Assembly: GCA_029204225.1 (NCBI GenBank)
Contig: CM055106.1
Coordinates: forward strand, 43,313,003-43,377,002
Direction of reading: 5' to 3'
DNA length: 64,000 bases
DNA from: Diphasiastrum complanatum
Lineage: Eukaryota > Streptophyta > Lycopodiopsida > Lycopodiales > Lycopodiaceae
This document shows, one piece after another, positions 1 through 10,126 of the stretch. Positions within the stretch are counted from its first letter, which is position 1. The number at the start of each line of letters is the position of its first letter. The translations under genes and the position numbers were made by a program. A model generated the notes under the pieces. That model was not told the origin of the DNA, did not search any database, and was given only the letters and a program-made list of their open reading frames with translations.

Positions 1-339
1 TGCCAATTCGTATTACTATTGTCATGAAAGATTCAACAGATTCATAAACAATACTACAGAAATTGATCAGATATTGGCTCGTCGACTTGAGATGCTATAA
101 TCCTTTGAAAAGCCTGACTGATAATGTTGGTCGAGAGTTAGAGCTTAATTTATACCACCTCGCTCGGTCTCGCTCGCTGCAATTTCCTCCAGGCTGCTCC
201 ACTAAGACTCCACAACCTAATCGTCTAGATCTTCTGGCCCTACAATAAATCAAATTCTCGATGAATCATCATCATCTTGGGCTTGAGGCGCAGTTGATAC
301 ACCAGCGCTAGCATAGCAAGGAGACGCTAAAATATCTTT
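1..339. other. No recognisable gene
   Basis: Short open frames only, none with a recognisable domain. The last bases before 340 carry a first copy of a short motif (about 328-360, AAATATCTTTTCAAGGCC) that recurs at about 377-397. I see nothing else to call. Confidence 0.5.
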
Positions 340-551
340 TCAAGGCCTTTCCACTCAAACATCTTCCTCGACACTAAAATATCTTTTCAAGGCCTTTCCA
401 CTCATTTTTGTCTAAGGACTATTGGCATTCGCATCTTCACAGCTTGGGGGGACTCAAATGCACTCCTCTCAAATGGAATCTCTACTTGAGGTCCCCCATA
501 TGCATCCGAGGACGTTTCGCTGAGGAAGGTCTTTCATCCAAGAATGGTAGC
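340..551 (+). repeat. Outer segment of inverted-repeat arm 1
   Basis: This stretch matches the reverse complement of about 19,534-19,739. Together with 12,080-15,307 it forms arm 1 of a large inverted repeat. Element A separates the two parts of the arm. The base after 551 begins the CTAAG target duplication of A. Confidence 0.8.
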
Positions 552-556
552 CTAAG

Positions 557-737
557 TGTTGTAAAGCTGACTCAGGTGCACCCAACGTGCCCTGTAAGAC
601 TCTAAGGGGTGACACTCCCTAAAGTCCCAGAGCAAGTTAGAACGTCAAGGACTGAGCCTCCGACCTGTGGTGAGCCAGTCAAGTAGTCACAAGTCATGAG
701 CTAGCTCTGGAGCTCGAGTCATGGCCTAGTCAGGAAG
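557..737 (+). repeat. Element A 5' LTR, first part (interrupted)
   Basis: Identical by eye to the first 181 bases of the 3' LTR at 11,157. It starts with TGTTGTAAAGC and stops at GGAAG, where element B is inserted. The LTR resumes at 5,976 with the duplicated GGAAG. Confidence 0.95.
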
Positions 738-1657
738 TGTTGCGCCGGCGCCTCAAAGGGCGCTGGGACTTGAGCGGTTTCCCCAACACGCGCTTAAGTC
801 TAACATTCATCCATCATGCACTTACGTAAAAGCCAGCTCAGAATCGTAACAAGCTTAACCATTCAGACTTAAGAAAACTGGAATCCCAACCAACCCGAAA
901 GCCAACTCAGAATCCGTCCCCAAAAGGTAACCAAAGGCAAAGACAAGCCACACATGAAACCCAAGGCATAGTGGTCGCCAAACTGACCAATTGGCATAGC
1001 GGCAAGCCCCATGTCGATGACAGGGACCCTTAGGCGCCAGCGACGCAAAAAGGTTGTAGTAAGGGTCCTTCCACTTGGACCAGTCCCGGAGGCGAAACCG
1101 AAATGGTAATCATCCCCAAGGATCAACTTTATTATATTTGGAAGAGGTTACATTCATACATAGACTGACCGGTCTCGGGGCCACCAACACGTGCTGGGCA
1201 TTGTGCCTGGCTCGTGCTGGTAGAGGGAGCTGAGACCTGGCGACTGGATTCCTGGCCATGGTTGAGCTGCCCAAGTTTCTGTCTGCCGGACTCCCCCTAT
1301 ATTTTTGCTGTGATTCGGCGCACCCCCTCTGGTTTGAAACATAGTGCTTTCTGGTAAAGCACGCTTTTTAGGACTTAGTTTTTATTCTGCTGATTAAGCC
1401 TGGCATGCCTGGCAGAATCAGTCTGGCTCCCGGACATGGGTCCCGGGAGCCGTCCCGGCGGCCGAATCAACCTGCTTTCCTGACTAGGCCATGACTCGAG
1501 CTCCAGAGCTAGCTCATGACTTTGTGACTACTTGACTGGCTCACCACAGGTCGGAGGCTCAGTCCTTGACATTCTAACTTGCTCTGGGACCTTAGGGAGT
1601 GTCACCCCTTTGAGTCTTACAGGGCACGCTGGGTGTACCCAAGTCAGCTTTACAACA
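738..1657 (-). repeat. Element B 3' LTR
   Basis: Reads on the - strand from TGTTGTAAAGC (at 1,657) to GGCGCAACA (at 738). It differs from B's 5' LTR at 9 positions by my count. Short open frames of 62 and 85 codons inside recur in every LTR of this family and look fortuitous. Confidence 0.95.
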
Positions 1658-1900
1658 TCCTCCCCTCGTTTGAGAAAGCTGATGTCCTCATCAGGGCCAA
1701 ACTAGAACCTAAGACTCATGGCACGGGCTTAATTCACCGGCCAGACTTTAGTCACATATACAAGGGCACGGGCTTGATTCACCGGCCAAAGGAAACCAAC
1801 TGTAAAGCAGAGTAATGATATTGTGTTTTACACCCAGCACAGGAAAAGTGTGGATCTAGTTCACTTACGTAAAACCTGTGTGAAGCGGCTGCACTTAGAC
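1658..1900 (-). other. Element B 3' tail and polypurine tract
   Basis: The reverse complement ends in ACGAGGGGAGGA directly before the 3' LTR: a classic polypurine tract for plus-strand priming, the same as that of A at 11,145-11,156. The tail shares further blocks with A, including the stretch containing ACAGGTTTTACGTAAGTGAA. A short unit (GGGCACGGGCTTGATTCACC type) is duplicated at about 1,721 and 1,766 in B but single in A. Confidence 0.85.
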
Positions 1901-2024
1901 ATCAAACTGAAGCTCACTCCTCAATGAGAAATGCGGCTTACTTTATTAGCATGAAAGAAACAGGTACTCACGGCTCCCTTAAGCCTCAGATATGTCGTTG
2001 TCGTCGCACATCTGGATGAGTCCC

Positions 2025-2468
2025 CTAGGACTCTAGATATTTCGTTTGGTCGTCCAGGTTGAGCTCCTTGAGCTCTGCATCGGCACTTAGATTCACCTTT
2101 GACGTGGAAACTGCAGGCAATGTTGGCTCCATTTGACCTCGCGTCAACTGGTTTGTCACTGTTGGATGTCTTTCATTAAAAAGGTGAGTTTTCGCTTGGT
2201 CACACAAGGTGAGCTCTTTGAGCTCTGCATCGGCACTTGAATTCACCTTTGATGTAGAGACTATAGGCAATTTTGGCTCCATTTGTTCCCGTGTCAGCTG
2301 GTCTGTCACTGTTGGTTGTCCTTCGTTAAATGGGTGAATGAGATTGGGAGGAATGGTTGGCTCAGGTTCATTTGTGTCGTTCTTTTCTAGTTGGTCCCCT
2401 GGCACAAGGTCTCCTGCCATTATATAATAACACAAGATTAACCCCTTTTGCCAAGAAGGCCACCACAT
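2025..2468 (-). CDS. Element B 3' frame with two 50-residue tandem repeats
   Basis: Open frame of 147 codons downstream of and overlapping the protease frame by about 100 bases, in another reading frame. Its body is two copies of a 50-residue unit (150-bp period; GAGCTC(C/T)TTGAGCTCTGCATC recurs at 2,061 and 2,211) containing STSKVN and ADAELKEL. No known domain is recognised. The preserved frame across both repeats suggests it was translated, perhaps after a frameshift from the protease, but no slippery site is obvious. It occupies the place where an autonomous element would start its RT. It could also be a relic. Confidence 0.45.
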   Translation of the reverse strand: MWWPSWQKGLILCYYIMAGDLVPGDQLEKNDTNEPEPTIPPNLIHPFNEGQPTVTDQLTREQMEPKLPIVSTSKVNSSADAELKELTLCDQAKTHLFNERHPTVTNQLTRGQMEPTLPAVSTSKVNLSADAELKELNLDDQTKYLES

Positions 2469-3141
2469 GTTCGTTAAACCAACTTAATCCCAAAATAGCG
2501 TCGAAGGCATCCATCTTCAAGATTGTGAACGTTAGTCGATTCTTCCAGGCTCCCAGAGAGATTGGTAAGTTGGTTGCCAATCTACAAGTGGTCATTGTAC
2601 CTTTCGCGGTCTCCACACAAATAGGAGTCACATTCTCTTCACATTGGATGTCCAATTCTCCTGTCAGTTTTTCTGACAAGTAGTTATGTGACGCCCCCAG
2701 GTCTACCATGAAGTAAATGATCTTGCCTTGAATACAGCCTTTCAGGTACAATAACTTGGATCCCCTCGCAGGAGTCGCCATAAGATGTTCACGATAAGCC
2801 GCAAGTGCCCCTATCTGTTGCAAGGCATTCAGGTCAGACTCCGTCAAATCCGTTTCTGGGTCCTCTTCATCATCTTGTTCACCATCTTCTTGATCAAATG
2901 CCTCTCTCTCCATCCTATCAAATCCTTCAATGGCAGCCATGATTTGCTTATTCAATGGTTTGGGGCATGATCTCCAAGAGTGACCTTGCTGATGACAGTT
3001 GAAGCAACGCATGGAACTGCCCACTGTTGGTGAGCTGTTGCTGTGACTAGTCGAAGGTCCAACATTGTTTCTTCTCTGGAACATGTTCCCTCCATTGTTG
3101 CCTTGGTTGCCAAACCCTGTTTTTGTTGGGAATTTATTCAC
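2368..3141 (-). CDS. Element B nucleocapsid and aspartic protease
   Basis: N-terminal Gly/Asn-rich stretch, then one CCHC zinc knuckle (CFNCHQQGHSWRSC, about residues 46-59), an acidic linker, and a retropepsin-like protease domain ending with the conserved AILGLSWF motif. The catalytic triad reads DLG (FMVDLGASHNY) instead of the DSG seen in element A, so proteolysis is probably lost or weak. The frame opens with GTG, not ATG, so it is unlikely to start by itself; it must have been continuous with the upstream Gag before a one-base change in a six-C run (3,177-3,182). In A the homologous protease is fused to RT. Confidence 0.85.
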   Translation of the reverse strand: MNKFPTKTGFGNQGNNGGNMFQRRNNVGPSTSHSNSSPTVGSSMRCFNCHQQGHSWRSCPKPLNKQIMAAIEGFDRMEREAFDQEDGEQDDEEDPETDLTESDLNALQQIGALAAYREHLMATPARGSKLLYLKGCIQGKIIYFMVDLGASHNYLSEKLTGELDIQCEENVTPICVETAKGTMTTCRLATNLPISLGAWKNRLTFTILKMDAFDAILGLSWFNEHVVAFLAKGVNLVLLYNGRRPCARGPTRKERHK

Positions 3142-4073
3142 GCTACTCGAGGCTTGGTTGCCATTTGGAGCTGAGTCCCCCCTTGAAAAGAAGCTCGGAC
3201 TCGCTCTGGATCCACTAAATACTCTTGTTGAGGTTGCGGGAGCAGCTGTGCCAATGTGCTCTCATAATCACAAACCATTTCAGCCGCTCGAATAGTTGAA
3301 TTGAAATCATGGGGCATGTAGCTGTCTATCGCACGTCGGGTCCAAGATTGCATTCCAGACAATAGGTAATGCGTTTTGTCCGCCTCGGACATATCTTCAA
3401 TAACCCATACACTCTGTCTGAATCTATTGAGGTACTCTCGCAATGACCCTTTCTGTTTGAGCCCCGATAATTCTGTCCTCAATCTCATGTGTGAATCCTT
3501 CGGTATGAACTCCTCTCGTAACGCGGCTTTGAATGCGTCCCATGTTTGAAAATGCATTCCTGCCATCCGGTACCAATTCGTAGTGTAGCCCTCAAAATAT
3601 GCTAATGCCAAGTCAGTTCTTTCTTCCTCAGGAGTGTTCATTAGACGGAAGTAATGGTCCATGTGAAACAACCAATCTTCCACAACTCGAATGTCACGCT
3701 CTCCTTTGAAAGTAGGTGGTGCTTTCACTTTGGCAGTCTTTCTTGGGCCCTCCGTGGTTCGCGCTCGTGGTTCTCTTGGTATCTGTGGAGGAGGCGCCAC
3801 TGCATTCTCCCTAGTTGCTTCCAACTCTTCAAATCTGGCTTCGAGCTGTGTTAGCCCGTCTCTCATTTCTCTAGCAAGGTTAATTTGGGTAAGATTCATG
3901 GCTCGCAAGGATGTTTGCCATTCTTTCCTTTCGGTTTCTCTATCCTTCTTCACCTCACTAAGCATAGCCGTCATTGCGCTTGATAAGTATTGCCGCATCT
4001 TCACTTCAAAGAGGTCCTGTTGTGCCTCTGGCAAGGGTTCATCTCTTGGTGTAGGTTCAGAAGGGCCACCCAT
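3138..4073 (-). CDS. Element B Gag (matrix/capsid)
   Basis: 311-residue frame with a charged, probably coiled-coil N-terminal part (about residues 20-85, ARFEELEATRE), a Pro-rich linker, then a Ty3-type retrotransposon Gag capsid domain. Landmarks are PPTFKGERD, VVEDWLFHMDHYF, AYFEGYTTNWYRM, TWDAFKAALREEF and LREYLNRFRQSVW. This family builds the cytoplasmic virus-like particle. The frame ends at a TGA just past a six-G run, where the zinc-knuckle frame takes over, so CA and NC are now one base out of frame. It is the only Gag of this LTR family in the window. Confidence 0.9.
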   Translation of the reverse strand: MGGPSEPTPRDEPLPEAQQDLFEVKMRQYLSSAMTAMLSEVKKDRETERKEWQTSLRAMNLTQINLAREMRDGLTQLEARFEELEATRENAVAPPPQIPREPRARTTEGPRKTAKVKAPPTFKGERDIRVVEDWLFHMDHYFRLMNTPEEERTDLALAYFEGYTTNWYRMAGMHFQTWDAFKAALREEFIPKDSHMRLRTELSGLKQKGSLREYLNRFRQSVWVIEDMSEADKTHYLLSGMQSWTRRAIDSYMPHDFNSTIRAAEMVCDYESTLAQLLPQPQQEYLVDPERVRASFQGGTQLQMATKPRVA

Positions 4074-4222
4074 CTCTTCATGGAGGGCGCCACTGTGGAG
4101 TGCATACGCTCTTTCTTTCTCGACATGGACCTGGTGCCATCTCGATGCATGCGAGAGCTGTATCCTCGAGTCAGCTCTTCTCCGTCCGTCAGTGCTCGTA
4201 ACTCTTCAAGATGGTCCTCCAT
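4074..4222 (-). pseudogene. Element B Gag N-terminus, out of frame
   Basis: An ATG at 4,222 opens a frame beginning MEDHLEELRALTDGEE. It lies in a different reading frame from the capsid frame that starts at 4,073 and probably represents the original Gag N-terminus. One small indel between about 4,080 and 4,150 would explain the break. Whether the 4,073 ATG is used instead cannot be decided from sequence. Confidence 0.5.
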
Positions 4223-4439
4223 TATAGTCAGAGGTGTACTTCCAACAGATTATCGCCTCAATCCTTTTTATATTTGAAGCTCTCCCTTCTGTCAGCCGGG
4301 CCCCACAGCTCTCTTTTCTTCTTTATTAAATCAGCTTCAATGAAAATATCCCTTCCTCAAACTTAGCACGCCCACATCACCTGAGAGCCAAGTAGGAACC
4401 AGGTCATTTGTGTCCAAGCAAGCACACGACAAACGGAAC

Positions 4440-5040
4440 ATACCAACCAAAGCAAACACAGAGGATCCTTCTCAAGCCACAAACCCCCCTTGAGACCGGA
4501 CGTAGGACCTTTGCCTAGCCGCGCCCACACAAATCTATCACAGAATTAGCCCACGGGGAAACATCCATCCAACCATCCGTGCTTTCACCATTAAGCAGCA
4601 CATTGCCTCAGTCACGCCCCACCACTTTTTGGTCGATAGCCCTTATAGCTAAATGATCGGCAGCTATCCCGCACCGGCAGCTAACCACCCGTGCTTTACA
4701 CCCGAATTCGAGCAGCATCTCTGTATCAATGGTTAACCCGTACAGTTCGAATATGTCGCCCCGCACCCCACAAGGTACAGACCGTGCTTTCACCTACCTA
4801 GGCAGCACTTTGCCTCATCCGTCCTACGTGCAGACAGCGCCAGGCCCGAACCGCGAGAACTGACCGTGCTTACACCTCGAGGGCAGCACTTTGACTCATC
4901 AAGTCCGCCGTTCTGCCGACCACCCCGACCGTGGACGCACCCGTGCTTACACTGTGGGCAGCACCTTGCGCAACGGTTGTCCTGACAAATCCCAAAAACG
5001 TGGCCATCCCTGTGAAACTTGCGTAGCTGACCGGCTAGTC
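4440..5040 (-). other. Element B leader with five repeated stem-loops
   Basis: Between the primer site and gag lie five copies of GTGCTGC...AGCACGG (on the - strand), at about 4,578-4,976. GTGCT can pair with AGCAC, giving small hairpins with 7-to-20-base loops. The same five, in the same order, lie in element A at 6,809-7,194. Conservation in both elements suggests an RNA signal such as dimerisation or packaging, which is my inference. Confidence 0.7.
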
Positions 5041-5053
5041 GGCTCTGATACCA
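5041..5053 (-). other. Element B primer-binding site (tRNA-iMet)
   Basis: Reverse complement reads TGGTATCAGAGCC, the standard initiator tRNA-Met primer site of plant LTR elements. It lies 2 bases inside the 5' LTR that begins at 5,056. Confidence 0.95.
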
Positions 5054-5055
5054 CA

Positions 5056-5975
5056 TGTTGCGCCGGCGCCTCAAAGGGCGCTGGGACTTGAGCGGTTTCC
5101 CCAACACGCACTTAAGTCTAACATTCATCCATCATGCACTTACGTAAAAGCCAACTCAGAATCGTAACAAGCTTAACCATTCAGACTTAAGAAAACTGGA
5201 ATCCCAACCAACCCGAAAGCCAACTCAGAATCCGTCCCCAAAAGGTAACCAAAGGCAAAGACAAGCCACACATGAAACCCAAGGCATAGTGGTCGCCAAA
5301 CTGACCAATTGGCATAGCGGCAAGCCCCATGTCGATGACAGGGACCCTTAGGCGCCAGCGACGCAAAAAGGTTGTAGTAAGGGTCCTTCCACTTGGACCA
5401 GTCCCGGAGGCGAAACCGAAATGGTAATCATCCCCAAGGATCAACTTTATTATATTTGGAAGAGGTTACATTCATACATAGACTGACCGGTCTCGGGGCC
5501 ACCAACACGTGCTGGGCATTGTGCCTGGCTCGTGCTGGTAGAGGGAGCTGAGACCTGGCGACTGGATTCCTGGCGCTGGTTGAGCTGCCCAAGTTTCTGT
5601 CTGCCGGACTCCCCCTATAGTTCTGCTGTGATTCGGCGCACCCCCTCTGGTTTGAAACATAGTGCTTTCTGGTAAAGCACGCTTTTTAGGACTTAGTTTT
5701 TATTCTGCTGATTAAGCCTGGCATGCCTGGCAGAATCAGTCTGGCTCCCGGACATGGGTCCCGGGAGCCGTCCTGGCGGCCGAATCAACCTGCTTTCCTG
5801 ACTAGGCCATGACTCGAGCTCCAGAGCTAGCTCATTACTTTGTGACTACTTGACTGGCTCACCACAGGTCGGAGGCTCAGTCCTTGACATTCTAACTTGC
5901 TCTGGGACCTTAGGGAGTGTCACCCCTTTGAGTCTTACAGGGCACGCTGGGTGCACCCAAGTCAGCTTTACAACA
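5056..5975 (-). repeat. Element B 5' LTR
   Basis: 920 bp, TGTTG...CAACA ends, aligned end to end with 738-1,657. It abuts the GGAAG target duplication at 5,976. Confidence 0.95.
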
Positions 5976-6717
5976 GGAAGCAAGTTGATTCTGCCACCGG
6001 AACAGCTCCCGGGACCCATGTCCGGGAGCCAGACTGATTCTGCCAGGCTTGCCAGGCTTAATCAGCAAAATAAAAACTAAGTCCCAAAAAGCGTGCTTTA
6101 CCAGAAAGCACTATGTTTCAGAACAGAGGGGGTGCGCCGAATCACAGCAGAACTATAGGGGGAGTCCGGCAGACAGAAACTTGGGCAGCTCAACCAGCGC
6201 CAGGAATCCAGTCGCCAGGTCTCAGCTCCCTCTACCAGCACGAGCCAGGCACAATGCCCAGCACGTGTTGGTGGCCCCGAGATCGGTCAGTCTATGTATG
6301 AATGTAACCTCTTCCAAATCTAATAAAGTTGATCCTTGGGGATGATTACCATTTCGGTTTCGCCTCCGGGACTGGTCCAAGTGGAAGGACCCTTACTACA
6401 ACCTTTTTGCGTCGCTGGCGCCTAAGGGTCCCTGTCATCGACATGGGGCTTGCCGCTATGCCAATTGGTCAGTTTGGCGACCACTATGCCTTGGGTTTCA
6501 TGTGTGGCTTGTCTTTGCCTTTGGTTATCTTTTGGGGACGGATTCGGAGTTGGCTTTCGGGTTGGTTGGGATTCCAGTTTTCTTAAGTCTGAATGGTTAA
6601 GCTTGTTACGATTCTGAGTTGGCTTTTACGTAAGTGCATGATGGATGAATGTTAGACTTAAGCGCGTGTTGGGGAAACCGCTCAAGTCCCAGCGCCCTTT
6701 GAGGCGCCGGCGCAACA
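5976..6717 (+). repeat. Element A 5' LTR, second part
   Basis: Resumes A's 5' LTR after the B insertion, starting with the duplicated GGAAG and ending GGCGCCGGCGCAACA. It differs from the 3' LTR at 3 positions (GAACAGC/GAACGGC, GATCGG/GACCGG, GTTATC/GTTACC). Confidence 0.95.
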
Positions 6718-6719
6718 TG

Positions 6720-6732
6720 TGGTATCAGAGCC
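6720..6732 (+). other. Element A primer-binding site (tRNA-iMet)
   Basis: TGGTATCAGAGCC, 2 bases after the 5' LTR end, complementary to the initiator tRNA-Met 3' end. It is the same site and spacing as in element B. Confidence 0.95.
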
Positions 6733-7432
6733 GACTAGCCGGTCAGCTACGCAAGTCTCACAGGGATGGCCACGTTTTTGGGATTTGTCAGGACAACCGT
6801 TGCGCAAGGTGCTGCCCACAGTGTAAGCACGGGTGCGTCCACGGTCGGGGTGGTCGGCAGAACGGGGGACTTGATGAGTCAAAGTGCTGCCCTCGAGGTG
6901 TAAGCACGGTCAGTTCTCGCGGTTCGGGCCTGGCGCTGTCTGCACGTAGGACGGATGAGGCAAAGTGCTGCCTAGGTAGGTGAAAGCACGGTCTGTACCT
7001 TGTGGGGTGCGGGGCGACATATTCGAACTGTACGGGTTAACCATTGATACAGAGATGCTGCTCGAATTCGGGTGTAAAGCACGGGTGGTTAGCTGCCGGT
7101 GCGGGATAGCTGCCGATCGTTTAGCTATAAGGGCTATCGACCAAAAAGTGGTGGGGCGTGACTGAGGCAATGTGCTGCTTAATGGTGAAAGCACGGATGG
7201 TTGGATGGATGTTTCCCCGTGGGCTAATTCTGTGATAGATTTGTGTGGGTGCGGCTAGGCAAAGGTCCTACGTCCGGTCTCAAGGGGAATGTGACTTGAG
7301 AGGGATCCTCTGTTTAGCTTTGGTTGGTATGTTTGTTTGTGGTGTGCTTGCCTGGACCTGAATTATCCCTGACTACTTCTTTTGATCCAGGTGATTTGAT
7401 CTAGTTGGGAGTTGTGAGAGGAGCTTACATTT
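6733..7432 (+). other. Element A leader with five stem-loops; no gag
   Basis: Untranslated leader homologous to B's up to about 7,365, after which the two diverge. It has five GTGCT...AGCAC stem-loops: 6,809-6,830, 6,884-6,907, 6,965-6,989, 7,056-7,082 (first stem ATGCT) and 7,172-7,194. Flanks are also conserved (CAAAGTGCTGCC and GTGAAAGCACGG). No capsid or zinc-knuckle coding sequence is present in any frame, so the Gag region is missing, not just frameshifted. Confidence 0.85.
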
Positions 7433-10126
7433 ATGAGTGGACGACGCACAAGTATGGAAAGGAACTTCCATGGGGCAACCCCCAAGATTGGTTCAAGATT
7501 GTTATTCTTATCAGGAAAGATCGCGGGGAGGAAGTCAGATTTCATGATCGACTCCGGAGCTTCACATAACTATATCTCAAGGAGCGTAGTGGAACAATTC
7601 AGCTTGCCGACCAGGAACGTTACATCTACTCTCAAGGTAGAAACAGCGAAGGGAGCACTAGATGCAGACAAAGCGACATTGAACATCCCGGTGCAGATTG
7701 GAAGATGGAAGGCTAAACTTAGCTTTGTGATTTTAGAGATGGATGTCTTTGATGTGATTTTGGGCCTCCCTTGGTTAAATGAACACTGTATCGCAGTTTT
7801 GGGTAGGAGCTCAAACTTGGTCCTCTTGGATTATAAGGGACAAATCTGCGTGACAAAAGCCCTGCCCGGAGGAAATGCTAAGGATACCGATATTGAACAA
7901 AATCTGGTTGCAGCATTAGTGATGAAAAGAATGGCGAAAGGGAAAAGGTCAAAGTGCTTTCTTTGCATCTGTCGAGAAGTCCCAGAAGGGAAAAGCGTGC
8001 GACAAGAAAACTTGCCAAAAGAAGTGGCAGATCTGTTAGAAGAATTTAGCGATGTGTTCCCGGAGGAACTCCCAGCTAAGCTACCTCCTCGAAGACCAGT
8101 GGACCATAAAATTGAGTTGGTACCAGGAACAGAGCCAACTTCACGAGCACCCTACAGAATGTCACAAGAAGAGTTGGCGGAACTGAAACGACAACTTGGT
8201 GAATTGATAGACAAAGGTTTTATTAGACCTAGCGCTTCACCTTTTGGAGCCCCAGTGTTGTTCGTGGAAAAGGCAGACAAAACTCTTCGAATGTGTGTGG
8301 ATTATCGCATGCTTAACAAGAGTACCATCAAGAACAAGTACCCCATGCCTAGAATTGATGACCTATTCGACCAACTCAAACATGCCAAATACTTTAGCCG
8401 AATAGATCTCAGATCTGGATATCATCAAATTCGAATAGCTAAAGGTGATGAGCACAAAACGGCGTTTCGAACGCGGTACGGAAGTCACGAGTTCCTAGTG
8501 ATGCCATTCGGTCTAACAAACGCACCAGCCACTTTTTGCACGTTGATGAACAATATATTTCAAGACTGCCTGGATGAATTTGTCATTGTGTACATTGATG
8601 ACATATTAGTATTTAGCCGGAACCTTAAAGATCACATTCAACATTTAAGGACAGTTCTCCAACGACTGAGGAGGAACTGCTTGTTCGCGAAAAGAGAGAA
8701 ATGTGAGTTTGTGGTGGAGGAAGTTGACTTCCTTGGACATGTTATAGGCCACGGACGGATTCGAATGGATCCTAAGAAGATCAAGGCTATCTTGGATTGG
8801 CTAGCACCTAAAACTGTTCATGGCATCAAATCCTTTGTGGGCTTATGTAACTTTTACAGGAGATTCATTGAGGCATTTAGCAAAATTGTGGCACCACTGT
8901 TGGAGCAGACCAAGACTCATCTGAAGATGACATGGACACCGGAATGTGAAGCAGCGTTCCAGGAACTAAAACGACGGATCACTCAAGAACCCATCCTTGC
9001 CTTACCGGACTTTAGCAAACCTTTTGAAATACATACAGATGCGTCGAACTTTGCTATTGGGGCCGTGCTGATGCAAGACGGAAAACCTGTTGCATATTTT
9101 TCAAAGAAATTGAGTGACGTAGAGCGACGATGGCCAACTCATGAAAAAGAAATGGTCGCAGTAGTCCAAGCAGTGGAGCATTGGAGACATTATGTGGCAG
9201 GAAAACCCTTTAAGGCGTTCACTGATAATGTATCACTCAAGTACTTCTCATCCCAAGGTATGCTCACGCCAAAGCAAATGCGATGGCAAAACTTTCTCTC
9301 AAAATTCAATATAGACATTTTACACACGGCGGGAAAGAACAATGTGGTGGCGGACGCACTAAGTAGACAAGAACACTTGATGGCAACAGTGACAACTCAG
9401 GTGACTGACCTACTCCAAGAAATCAGAGAGAATTATGGTGTGGATGCGTTGGCGAAGGACTTAATGATCGAATTCCAGCTGGGAAAGCCTCATAAACATT
9501 TCACTTGGAAAGATCAAATGGTTGTTTATAAACAACGCAGAGTATATGTCCCAGACAACATCAACCTGAGGAAGAAAGTCTTGCGAGAACATCATGACGT
9601 ACTAGCCGCCGGGCATCCAGGGGTGAATCGCATGTATGAACTTCTCAAAAGAGGCTTCTATTGGCCAAGTATGTGGGCAGACGTTGAATCTTATGTACAA
9701 ACATGCCCGACATGTCAACAAGTGAAGGTGGAACCGCTAGCTCCGGCTGGACTACTCCAACCATTACCGGTACCAGCATACCCATGGGATTCGGTGAGCA
9801 TGGATTTTATTGTTCAACTACCACGGTGCCAAGGATTCGACTCAATTTATGTGGTGGTTGACCGCTTTTCAAAGCAAGTTCATCTAGTACCAACTAAAAG
9901 TTCAGTGACAGCTGAAGAAGTGGCAAGGTTATTTTTCAAATGTGTTTTCAAATACCACGGCCTGCCTAGAACGATTATTTCTGACCGAGACACCAAGTTC
10001 GTCGGAAAGTTTTGGACTTGTCTATTTCGCCTCGTGGGAACCGGATTGAATTTCAGTACTGCATATCATCCTCAGACAGATGGGCAAACGGAGCGAGTCA
10101 ATCGACAGATTGAACAATATCTATGA
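7433..10126 (+). CDS. Element A Pol: protease, RT, RNase H, integrase core
   Basis: 897 codons. Order: aspartic protease (catalytic D40 in [10 protein letters not shown]), linker, Ty3-type reverse transcriptase (YIDD at 387-390, preceded by [12 protein letters not shown]), RNase H (D536 in [13 protein letters not shown]), zinc-binding integrase N-terminus ([11 protein letters not shown]...CPTCQ) and integrase core with D791, D851 and E887, the last two with the canonical 35-residue spacing. All catalytic residues I can place are present. The frame opens with its own ATG just upstream of protease, without Gag. It stops at a TGA (codon 898), after which the same frame continues to 10,915. The stop fits CGA to TGA decay in a conserved integrase segment. 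Confidence 0.95.
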   Translation: MSGRRTSMERNFHGATPKIGSRLLFLSGKIAGRKSDFMIDSGASHNYISRSVVEQFSLPTRNVTSTLKVETAKGALDADKATLNIPVQIGRWKAKLSFVILEMDVFDVILGLPWLNEHCIAVLGRSSNLVLLDYKGQICVTKALPGGNAKDTDIEQNLVAALVMKRMAKGKRSKCFLCICREVPEGKSVRQENLPKEVADLLEEFSDVFPEELPAKLPPRRPVDHKIELVPGTEPTSRAPYRMSQEELAELKRQLGELIDKGFIRPSASPFGAPVLFVEKADKTLRMCVDYRMLNKSTIKNKYPMPRIDDLFDQLKHAKYFSRIDLRSGYHQIRIAKGDEHKTAFRTRYGSHEFLVMPFGLTNAPATFCTLMNNIFQDCLDEFVIVYIDDILVFSRNLKDHIQHLRTVLQRLRRNCLFAKREKCEFVVEEVDFLGHVIGHGRIRMDPKKIKAILDWLAPKTVHGIKSFVGLCNFYRRFIEAFSKIVAPLLEQTKTHLKMTWTPECEAAFQELKRRITQEPILALPDFSKPFEIHTDASNFAIGAVLMQDGKPVAYFSKKLSDVERRWPTHEKEMVAVVQAVEHWRHYVAGKPFKAFTDNVSLKYFSSQGMLTPKQMRWQNFLSKFNIDILHTAGKNNVVADALSRQEHLMATVTTQVTDLLQEIRENYGVDALAKDLMIEFQLGKPHKHFTWKDQMVVYKQRRVYVPDNINLRKKVLREHHDVLAAGHPGVNRMYELLKRGFYWPSMWADVESYVQTCPTCQQVKVEPLAPAGLLQPLPVPAYPWDSVSMDFIVQLPRCQGFDSIYVVVDRFSKQVHLVPTKSSVTAEEVARLFFKCVFKYHGLPRTIISDRDTKFVGKFWTCLFRLVGTGLNFSTAYHPQTDGQTERVNRQIEQYL

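Larger units (their letters stand above)
738..5975 (-). mobile_element. Ty3/gypsy element B (gag-protease only), nested in A's 5' LTR
   Basis: Complete antiparallel element of 5,238 bp with two 920-bp LTRs (738-1,657 and 5,056-5,975). It has a tRNA-Met primer site, a leader with five stem-loops, Gag, zinc knuckle and protease, and a polypurine tract next to the 3' LTR. GGAAG at 733-737 and 5,976-5,980 is the 5-bp target duplication. There is no RT, RNase H or integrase sequence, so B is non-autonomous. LTRs, leader and 3' tail are close to those of A (LTRs roughly 94% alike by eye), but the protease protein is only about half identical. Confidence 0.95.

Noticed and set aside
5187-5660. Repeated open frames of 85, 62 and 112 codons in the A/B LTRs and leader
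   Set aside because: They recur because the LTR is repeated; no domain, and they overlap regulatory LTR and hairpin sequence.
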